A DNA stretch of 64,000 nucleotides, from contig CAMDGM010000007.1 of assembly GCA_945898015.1 (NCBI GenBank), positions 1 to 64,000 of the forward strand, written 5' to 3'. Positions within the stretch are counted from its first letter, which is position 1, and the number at the start of each line of letters is the position of its first letter. A model generated the notes under the pieces. The model did not search any database. It worked only from the letters and a program-made list of their open reading frames with translations, and had not been told where the DNA came from. This document shows positions 57,975-64,000 of this stretch, one piece after another. The translations under genes and the position numbers were made by a program. Source of the stretch: PVC group bacterium (GTDB taxonomy: Bacteria > Verrucomicrobiota > Kiritimatiellia > CAIKKV01).

Positions 57975-59573
57975 ATGTCGTCTTTGGCCCCCATCCTGGA
58001 ACGCTTCCTCGAAGCGCACTCGCTGATCCGGATCTTCCGGATCACCCAGGGCGTGTTCCTCGGACTGGCCCTCCTCGCGCTCGTGCTGTCCCTCCTCGCC
58101 GCCCGCCGGGATCGCACCGCCGCCGGCCGCTCCCCCCGCGCCCGGAACGCGCTCTTCGCCTTCTTCGCGCTGCTCCTCGCCGCCGTCTACACCTACCAGT
58201 CCACCTGGCAGCTGGCCGGCTTCGCCCGGCCCCCGTTCGTGGAATTCATGCGCCGCTTCAACCTCCGCCCCGATAACCCCGTGGCCCGCATCACCCGCGG
58301 CCGCCTGCTCGACCGGAACGGCCAGGAACTGGCCGGCAACAATCCCGACGACCCCGCCCGCCGCCGCTACCCCTTCAGCAACGCGGTCTGCCACGTGACC
58401 GGTTACCTCAGCCCCCTCTTCGGCCTCTCCGGCCTGGAACAGGCGGACAGCGCCTCCCTCTACGGCGCCACGCTCGACACCTGGGACCAGCGCTCCCGCT
58501 TCACCGACAACCTCCTCGACTCCCGCCGCCGCGTCAGCGGCAACGACCGCACCCTCACGCTCGACATCCGCCTCCAGCAGGAGGCCGTCCGCCTGCTCGG
58601 CGACCGGGCCGGCGCCGTGGTCGCCCTCGACCCGCGCGACGGCGCCGTGCTGGTCCTGGCCAGCACGCCCGGCTTCGATCCCAACCATGTCACCGCCGAC
58701 CTGTTCGAACGGGCCGATACCGCCTCACCTCTCCTCAACCGCGCGCTGCACGGCCTGTATCCGCCCGGCTCCACCTTCAAGCTGGTCATGGCCGCCGCCG
58801 CCATCGAGGCGGGCTTCACGGGCAAGCTCGATTGTCCCGCCGGAGGCTACACGGCCGGTCCGGGCGCGCCCCCCATCCGCGACCACGAAGCCCTCCAGGC
58901 CGACCACGACGGCAGCGTCTGGCCGGGCCATGGCCCCATCCCCATGAAAACGGCCATCCGCCTCTCTTCCAATGTCTACTTTGCAAGGCTCGGCGTCATG
59001 CTCGGCCCCGCCCGCCTCGAGCAGATGACGGACCGCCTGGCCCTCGCCAACCCCATCCCGGTGTTCGAAGGATCGTCCTCCGCAATCGCCTCCAGCCCCT
59101 GCCGCCTCCCGCCGCCGCGCCAGCAGGACGACAACGAGCTCGCCCAGATGGCGATCGGCCAGGGCCGGCTGCTGGTGACGCCCCTGCAGATGGCCGTGCT
59201 CACCGCCGCCATCGCGAACCACGGCCTCGCCATGCGCCCCCGCCTCGATGCGGGCGCGCCGCCCAAGGTCCTGCGCTATTACGTCCGCCGCAATGCGGCG
59301 GCCGTGCTGGCCGGCTTCCTGCGGGACGCGGTCGAATCCGGCACCGGGCACGGCGCGAATGTGAAGGGGCTGGAGGTGGCCGGGAAAACAGGCACGGCCC
59401 AGAATCCGGCCGGGGACGATCACGCCTGGTTTGTCTGCTTCGCGCCGGTCGACCATCCGCGCCTGGCCCTGGCGGTCATCGTGGAAAACGGCGGCGCCGG
59501 GTCGCAGGCGGCCGTCCCCATCGCCGCCGGCCTCCTGCGCATGGCGCGGGACATCGGGTGGCTGGGCGAATGA
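57975..59573 (+). CDS. Class B penicillin-binding protein (PBP2/PbpA-like transpeptidase)
   Basis: A 532-residue peptidoglycan transpeptidase. Two N-terminal membrane helices (VFLGLALLALVLSLLAA and ALFAFFALLLAAVYTY) precede a short linker domain with RGRLLDRNGQELA, as in PbpA-type proteins. The transpeptidase motifs are intact: SxxK in YPPGSTFKL near residue 263, SxN in LSSNVYF near 334, and KTG in GKTGTAQ near 475. Two helices are more than the usual single anchor. An FtsW/RodA gene lies 3.3 kb to the right on the same strand, with three reverse genes in between. Elongation or septation cannot be told apart here. Confidence 0.88.
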   Translation: MSSLAPILERFLEAHSLIRIFRITQGVFLGLALLALVLSLLAARRDRTAAGRSPRARNALFAFFALLLAAVYTYQSTWQLAGFARPPFVEFMRRFNLRPDNPVARITRGRLLDRNGQELAGNNPDDPARRRYPFSNAVCHVTGYLSPLFGLSGLEQADSASLYGATLDTWDQRSRFTDNLLDSRRRVSGNDRTLTLDIRLQQEAVRLLGDRAGAVVALDPRDGAVLVLASTPGFDPNHVTADLFERADTASPLLNRALHGLYPPGSTFKLVMAAAAIEAGFTGKLDCPAGGYTAGPGAPPIRDHEALQADHDGSVWPGHGPIPMKTAIRLSSNVYFARLGVMLGPARLEQMTDRLALANPIPVFEGSSSAIASSPCRLPPPRQQDDNELAQMAIGQGRLLVTPLQMAVLTAAIANHGLAMRPRLDAGAPPKVLRYYVRRNAAAVLAGFLRDAVESGTGHGANVKGLEVAGKTGTAQNPAGDDHAWFVCFAPVDHPRLALAVIVENGGAGSQAAVPIAAGLLRMARDIGWLGE

Positions 59574-59579
59574 GCCGGC

Positions 59580-60578
59580 TCAGCCAAACAGCCGGGCCGC
59601 GTTGTTCCAGAAGATATCCTCCACCTGGCGGTCCGTCAGCCGCTCGGACCAGCAGGCCCACTTGAGCGAGCGCAGGTGCTCCAGGCCGACGAATACGGGC
59701 TTGAGGGTCATCTGCTTCGCGTTCCACACGGGGCTGTTCTCGTACAGCCAGACAAACGAATCGGCGGCGCACGCGGGACGGCCGCGAAAATGGCTGATCG
59801 GCAGATCCGAGCCATACATCAGCTTCTGATGCCCCAGGATGCGGATAATCGCCTGGTGCGCCATCGGCTCGCAATTGCCGCTGCAATCAAAATACAGGTT
59901 GTCGAGCCCGGTCAACTGCGGCAGCCCCTCCAGATTGTGGGCCGGCTGGAACCCGCGCGCGGAATGGGCCAGGATAAGCGTCATGCCCGGATACGTTTCG
60001 CAGTAATGCCGGATCCAATGGATATTGACCGGATCGGCCACGGCCCGCGCCTTCACCATGTGCAGCGTGATCGCCAGCCCCTCCTCGTGGGCAACCTTGA
60101 CCAGTGATTCAGGAAGATAGTCGGGAATGTCGGCCTCCCAGGTCGGCGCCACGGCGGCCTGGGCGTGATAGCACTTCAGGCCATGCAGGCCCAGGCGGCG
60201 AACCTCCTGGCGGACCCACTCGGGGTCGTCGGTGGGCCGCACGAAAAAGGAGCCGCGGCAGTCGGTGGCTTGGGCGACCTCCCTGCCGACCCATTCGTTG
60301 GACAGCGCGATCCGCTCGGGCGTGCTCCCCCAGGAAAGGAAAAACGACACGATCTGCCGGCCAGGAACCAGCATCTCCATCAGTTGGCGATAATCCGCGT
60401 AGCCGAGCCCGGGCTTCGGCCAGTCAGGGATGCTTAATTCATTGTCAGCTCCCGGCGCCGACAGATGGGCGTGCGCGTCAAAAATGCGGTCCGGAACGAA
60501 GGACTTCAATTCCCGGTCAAAAAACTCCCGATCCTCTTCTCGGATCAAGAAGCCGCCATCCTTGTTTTGAGCTGTCAT
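59580..60578 (-). CDS. Amidohydrolase (amidohydrolase_2 family)
   Basis: A 332-residue TIM-barrel metal hydrolase. The ATG at 60576-60578 has GGAG 10 bases upstream; a longer upstream extension is rejected. Metal and catalytic features are IFDAHAHLSAPG near residue 34 (H-x-H), a mid-barrel His in LHMVKARAV near 174 and ILAHSARG near 210, and the late YGSDLPISHF near 268. The family includes decarboxylases and lactonases, often for aromatic acids or sugar lactones. It lies 88 bases from the Gfo/Idh gene on the same strand, so they may act in one catabolic step. Confidence 0.8.
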   Translation of the reverse strand: MTAQNKDGGFLIREEDREFFDRELKSFVPDRIFDAHAHLSAPGADNELSIPDWPKPGLGYADYRQLMEMLVPGRQIVSFFLSWGSTPERIALSNEWVGREVAQATDCRGSFFVRPTDDPEWVRQEVRRLGLHGLKCYHAQAAVAPTWEADIPDYLPESLVKVAHEEGLAITLHMVKARAVADPVNIHWIRHYCETYPGMTLILAHSARGFQPAHNLEGLPQLTGLDNLYFDCSGNCEPMAHQAIIRILGHQKLMYGSDLPISHFRGRPACAADSFVWLYENSPVWNAKQMTLKPVFVGLEHLRSLKWACWSERLTDRQVEDIFWNNAARLFG

Positions 60579-60666
60579 ACGTTGTTTCTCCTTTAACCCA
60601 TTTTTCCGGGGCCGCTTGCCTCCTGCACAATCTGCCGGCCAGACAACCCCACCTCTCGCCACCCGT

Positions 60667-61626
60667 TTACGGCGTCTCGATCGCCACGTCCCGCCCGCCC
60701 TCGTCACGGCTGCGGATGCCGGCGATGACGAGCTTCATCAACTCCACCGTCTCCTCGAACGGGAACGGCCGCACGCCGGTGCGCAGGTAGCCGATGAACG
60801 CCTCGAGCTGCGTCTTGAACGAATAGAAGGAATCCGCGAAAGCAACCTGCGCATGCCCCGCCGTGCCGCACAGTTGCAGGCAGCCGAATGAGCCATACAT
60901 GTCGGCCGAGGCGACCACCACAGCGTCAACGCCTGAGCGGTGCTTGAGGTGCACCACGTTGCGCTCCGCCGTGCCGGTGTTACGCACGGACACGAAACCC
61001 GGCCCCAGGATCGGATAGATTCCCTCCAGGGCGTGAATGCCGTAGCGTTCCCAGCTCTTCGGCGTCGTGATGCTCACGAAACGCAACGCGCCCAGCTCCC
61101 GGGTCGACAGCCGGTACGGCATGAACTCCTTGGCGTACCGCATGCAGCTGGAGCTCATGATCGGCTTGCCCGCGGCCACCCAGTCCTGGAAGACCCGCAG
61201 ATCCGCCGTGTTGTCCACCATGGGTTTGTCCACGAACACCGGCAGCCCCGCCTCGACGAAGGGCCGGGCGCGCTCCACGTGCTCCGAGCCGATGTCGGTC
61301 GCAATGATGACCGCATCCACCTGGCCGATCACATCGCTGGGGTTCGCCACCACGTGAGGAATCCGCGAACACAGCGCCACATGCTCGGCGGTGAACCCGC
61401 CGGCGCCCACGCAGCAAATGTGTGTGACCTCGGCGCCGGGGATGGTCAGCGTCTCCGCCGGCTCCTTGTTCAGATAGGCTGGAATGCCGGCAAACGGACA
61501 TTCGCGGGTCATGAGATCGCGGTCGTAGCCATTGAACATGGCGCTCCACGAATACGGATGGCCGTTGCCCGAGGTGCAGCCGATCACGGCCAGTCGAATC
61601 GCGGACGGGTTCTTTACCAACGTCAT
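60667..61626 (-). CDS. Gfo/Idh/MocA-family oxidoreductase
   Basis: A 319-residue NAD(P)-dependent sugar or cyclitol dehydrogenase-like protein. The Rossmann start is IRLAVIGCTSGNGHP with an extended loop in place of the usual GxGxxG. The FVDKPMVDN motif near 133 is the usual EKP of the family (Asp instead of Glu). The ATG at 61624-61626 follows AAGGACAAGG. The C-terminal sheet ends EGGRDVAIE. It is on the same strand as the amidohydrolase. The substrate is not inferable from sequence. Confidence 0.8.
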   Translation of the reverse strand: MTLVKNPSAIRLAVIGCTSGNGHPYSWSAMFNGYDRDLMTRECPFAGIPAYLNKEPAETLTIPGAEVTHICCVGAGGFTAEHVALCSRIPHVVANPSDVIGQVDAVIIATDIGSEHVERARPFVEAGLPVFVDKPMVDNTADLRVFQDWVAAGKPIMSSSCMRYAKEFMPYRLSTRELGALRFVSITTPKSWERYGIHALEGIYPILGPGFVSVRNTGTAERNVVHLKHRSGVDAVVVASADMYGSFGCLQLCGTAGHAQVAFADSFYSFKTQLEAFIGYLRTGVRPFPFEETVELMKLVIAGIRSRDEGGRDVAIETP

Positions 61627-61701
61627 ACCTTGTCCTTTCCACTCCACACACGCCACCACTACTCCTGCGCTCGGGCACCGGGCAACCAAGAGACCCGCGC
61701 C

Positions 61702-62640
61702 CTAGCGTCTGCTCCGGGACACCACCAGCACGGCGGCGGCAATCAGGGCGGCGCCAGCCACCAGCGACTCCCAGTGTGGCGGCAGCGTCCGCGACTGGCC
61801 CGTAAACGCAAAAAGAATCAGCAGGCACAGCGTAGACAACACGGGCATGGCGGCCCCCAGCAGGCCGAGCGTGACCGGCGGCGCGCGATGCAGCGCCAAT
61901 TCCCAAAGCATGTAGCCGGCCGCATTAGGAACAAGCCCCAGATAAAGGAAAGCCCCCCAGGTCCGGGCGTCCACAGGCCGCCATTCCCCGGTCAGCAGGC
62001 ACCCGGCCACACCCACCAGCCCGATCATGAGAAACCCCGCCGGCGCCGTGGCATAGTGCTGCCCCCACGCCCGCCACCGCGACACCAGGGCGGAATAAAG
62101 CCCCCAACAGATCCCCGCCAAACCGCCCAACACGTACGGCACCCCCAGGCCGCCGGCGCCGGTCTGGACAATCGCCGGCCAATTCGCAAAGACCAACCCG
62201 GCAAACGACAGCGCCAGCGCCACGCCCAGTCGCGCGCTCATCCGGGACCCGGGCACGAGAAAGAGAGAGAACACCACGGTCAGGATCGGCCAGAGGTAGT
62301 TCATCAAGCTGACCCCGGCCGCCTGCGTGTCGGACGCCGCCATGATCATGCCGCCGGCATAGCAGACCGAATAGAGCACAAAGCCCAGCGCGGCCAGCCC
62401 CCACAAGCGGAGCGGCATGACAAACAACGAGCGCGGACTCCGGCCCATCAGGCGATAAAAGGCAACCTGCCCGGCCGCGGCGATAAGGCTGCCGACAGCC
62501 AGGTATTGCCACACCCCCACCTGCCGGCCAATCCACAGGACACAGGAGGACGAGGTGGCCCATACCAGCATGGAGACGATCCCCAGCAGCACGCCGGCCC
62601 GCACGCGATGATGCGGAAAATGGTGCGTTTGCGATTTCAC
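61702..62640 (-). CDS. EamA/DMT-type permease
   Basis: A 312-residue membrane protein with ten hydrophobic helices in two EamA repeats (the first ends near VFANWPAIV; the second begins VPYVLGGLAGICWGLYSALVS). It has no signal peptide. It uses a GTG start at 62638-62640 with a weak ribosome site. EamA proteins export amino acids or small metabolites. The ligand is unknown, and it is the first gene of a minus-strand group that continues to the Gfo/Idh and amidohydrolase genes (75 bases apart). Confidence 0.82.
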   Translation of the reverse strand: MKSQTHHFPHHRVRAGVLLGIVSMLVWATSSSCVLWIGRQVGVWQYLAVGSLIAAAGQVAFYRLMGRSPRSLFVMPLRLWGLAALGFVLYSVCYAGGMIMAASDTQAAGVSLMNYLWPILTVVFSLFLVPGSRMSARLGVALALSFAGLVFANWPAIVQTGAGGLGVPYVLGGLAGICWGLYSALVSRWRAWGQHYATAPAGFLMIGLVGVAGCLLTGEWRPVDARTWGAFLYLGLVPNAAGYMLWELALHRAPPVTLGLLGAAMPVLSTLCLLILFAFTGQSRTLPPHWESLVAGAALIAAAVLVVSRSRR

Positions 62641-62883
62641 AGGGTGCTCATCGTCTCATGTCGAGCACGCCGGCGTCAACAATCGGCTGCGGCCATGGAA
62701 ATCGGTTGCGCTTGCTGTTGAATTATGCCATTAATCCACCGTCATCCAGCAGCCTGAGGAACACGGAATGCCCCCCCATGACCGCCCGCCCCTTCCGCCG
62801 ACTGACCTCGCCCGCCACGCTGATCGTGCGCCAGTCTACCCAGGGGCGCCCTTGAGCTCGACGTCCTCCGGCTCCGGGATTTC
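62641..62883. other. Intergenic stretch before the FtsW-like gene
   Basis: A 243-base gap between the EamA and FtsW-like genes. A 25-codon frame (62778-62855, starting MTARPFRRLTSPAT) was seen but has no ribosome site and no family. No terminator or clear promoter was identified. Confidence 0.4.
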
Positions 62884-64000
62884 ATGAACCCCGCCTCCAC
62901 CAAACCGCCATCCGCCTGGGCCGAACGCCGCTTGGAGCGCGGCTTGTTCGCGGGCGTTTTCCTGGCCGTGCTGGCCGCCCACCTCATGGTCGGGCTGGTC
63001 CGATTCGGCAATGCGCCGGTGTTCGAATTCCGCGACACGCTCCCGCTCGCCGCCTTTTTCGCCACCCTCGTCCTGACCCATCTCGTCTTCACGGCCACCG
63101 GCTTCCGGGGCGATACCCGCCTGGCCCCGGCCGCGTTTTTCCTGGTCGGCCTGGGCCTGCTGACCCGCTTCCGCATGGGCTTGCGGGAATTCGAGGGGGC
63201 GGCCTTCGCCCATCCCTCCACCTTCGCCTTCCCGGTGGGCGTGGCCGCCTTCCTGGCCGTCACCCTGGCGTTCCGGAACGGCCGCTACCGCACGCTCGAA
63301 CGCGCCGCCCTGCCGGCGCTGGGGCTCGCGGCCGCGGTGTTCGGACTCATCCTGCTCACCGGCGAACGCTTCCGGGGAGGCGTCTATATGCGGGGCAACT
63401 TCAACCCCTCGGAAATCACCAAGGTGCTGTTGCCCCTGTTCCTGGCCGGCTTTTTCGCCCCCCGCCGCGAGGCCTGGTCGCGGGCGTCCTGGGGCATCCC
63501 CCGCCCGCCCCTCCCCTCCCTTTTACTGTTCGTGGCGCTCTGGAGCATCCCCACAGCCCTGGTCCTGCTCCAGCGCGACCTGGGGCTGCTGATCCTGCTC
63601 AACGGCCTGCTGATCGGCGTGCTGTTCTTCGCCACCGGCCGGATCGCCTACCCGCTCGCAGGGCTGGCGCTGGCCGCCGGCACGGGCTGGTGGCTGTTCC
63701 AGCACGTCCCGCATGTGACTCAGCGCTTCCTGGCCTGGCAGCATCCATTCAGTGATCCGACCGGGCGAAGCTGGCAGACCCTGCAGGCGCTGGCCGCGCT
63801 TTACAACGGCGGCTTGTGGGGCACCGGGCTGGGCGCCGGCTCGCCGCACATCATCCCCATCGCCTCCTCCGACTTCATCTACGCCGCCATCGGCGAAGAG
63901 CTGGGCTTTGCGGGCACTGGCGTGGTGCTGGCGTTTTTCCTGCTCGTGCTGGAACGGGGGCTCGCGGCGGCCTGGTCCGCCAAAACCGCCTTCGGCTTCC
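62884..64000 (+). CDS. FtsW/RodA/SpoVE-family SEDS glycosyltransferase (partial, cut by window end)
   Basis: At least 372 residues of a polytopic membrane protein, truncated at the right edge. The ATG at 62884 is the first start after an in-frame stop at 62821. SEDS landmarks are FNPSEITKVLLPL near residue 174, LQRDLGLLILLNG near 230, DPTGRSWQTLQAL near 293, and SSDFIYAAIGEELGF near 330. At least eight hydrophobic helices are visible. SEDS proteins polymerise peptidoglycan strands with a class B PBP. The PBP2-type gene at 57975 is the likely partner. Confidence 0.9.
   Translation, partial: MNPASTKPPSAWAERRLERGLFAGVFLAVLAAHLMVGLVRFGNAPVFEFRDTLPLAAFFATLVLTHLVFTATGFRGDTRLAPAAFFLVGLGLLTRFRMGLREFEGAAFAHPSTFAFPVGVAAFLAVTLAFRNGRYRTLERAALPALGLAAAVFGLILLTGERFRGGVYMRGNFNPSEITKVLLPLFLAGFFAPRREAWSRASWGIPRPPLPSLLLFVALWSIPTALVLLQRDLGLLILLNGLLIGVLFFATGRIAYPLAGLALAAGTGWWLFQHVPHVTQRFLAWQHPFSDPTGRSWQTLQALAALYNGGLWGTGLGAGSPHIIPIASSDFIYAAIGEELGFAGTGVVLAFFLLVLERGLAAAWSAKTAFGF

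Noticed and set aside
56814-58688. 624-codon open frame antisense to the FAD oxidoreductase and PBP genes
   Set aside because: It covers two real genes in opposite sense and has no recognisable domain.
62778-62855. 25-codon frame before the FtsW-like gene
   Set aside because: Too short, with no ribosome site or homology signal; likely chance.

Overview
This is a GC-rich, densely packed bacterial chromosome segment. Gene content points to an anaerobic, carbohydrate-using Gram-negative member of the PVC group. The evidence is outer-membrane barrels, lipoproteins, an ExbB/ExbD system, a trimeric [FeFe] hydrogenase, a PUR-family (DUF3276-like) protein, and sugar-related enzymes of the acetylxylan esterase, UroD-like, Gfo/Idh and FAD-oxidoreductase types. 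Kiritimatiellota or a near relative is my best guess. It is an inference from gene content; there is no rRNA here to test it. Where promoters are legible they resemble sigma70 (TTGACA-like, 16-18 bp, TAnnnT), and genes are often joined by 4-base stop/start overlaps.

Layout. (1) 1-1624: the tail of an unknown gene and a lone AAA/DUF4143 ATPase. (2) about 1790-12053: a foreign-looking integrative element, almost entirely on the minus strand. It has a tyrosine integrase beside tRNA-Arg(UCG), an excisionase-like HTH protein, a fused primase-helicase, a family A DNA polymerase with proofreading domain, and several unrecognised genes. No capsid, terminase or conjugation gene is seen. This is the most interesting system in the window: apparently a self-replicating integrative element built around a PolA enzyme. 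(3) 12148-21108: tRNA-Arg, a GH5-like glycosidase, tRNA-Phe, and a 2189-residue secreted multidomain protein. (4) 21782-28139: a CusC-CusB-CusA-type heavy-metal efflux operon ending in a ferritin-like gene. (5) 28217-30061: a TorF-like outer-membrane protein and a CE7 acetyl esterase. (6) 39701-30073 (minus): a tightly overlapped run uvrA, TPR protein, exbB, exbD, tonB-like, hisD, hisC. (7) 39845-45542: a PUR-family nucleic-acid-binding protein, a TPR membrane protein, a Thr-tailed secreted protein with its own promoter and terminator, and an exopolysaccharide export set (Wza-like, Wzc-like kinase, outer-membrane barrel). (8) 45713-48953: an esterase-like hydrolase with a UroD-like protein, a small secreted protein, and a CBS-domain protein. 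(9) 49033-54517: HydC-HydB-HydA, an [FeFe] hydrogenase whose HydB carries an extra GltD/NfnB-like FAD module. (10) 54528-64000: transporters, an FAD oxidoreductase, an amidohydrolase, a Gfo/Idh dehydrogenase, and a PBP2-type transpeptidase with an FtsW/RodA partner that runs off the right edge.

How parts work together. The element's operon would supply its own primase, helicase and polymerase after excision by the integrase. The efflux operon exports Cu(I)/Ag(I)-type metals across both membranes. The hydrogenase would couple NAD(P)H and ferredoxin oxidation to H2 in fermentation. The ExbBD run energises an undefined envelope process, and its ExbD lacks the usual membrane aspartate. No CRISPR array, rRNA or insertion sequence was found.
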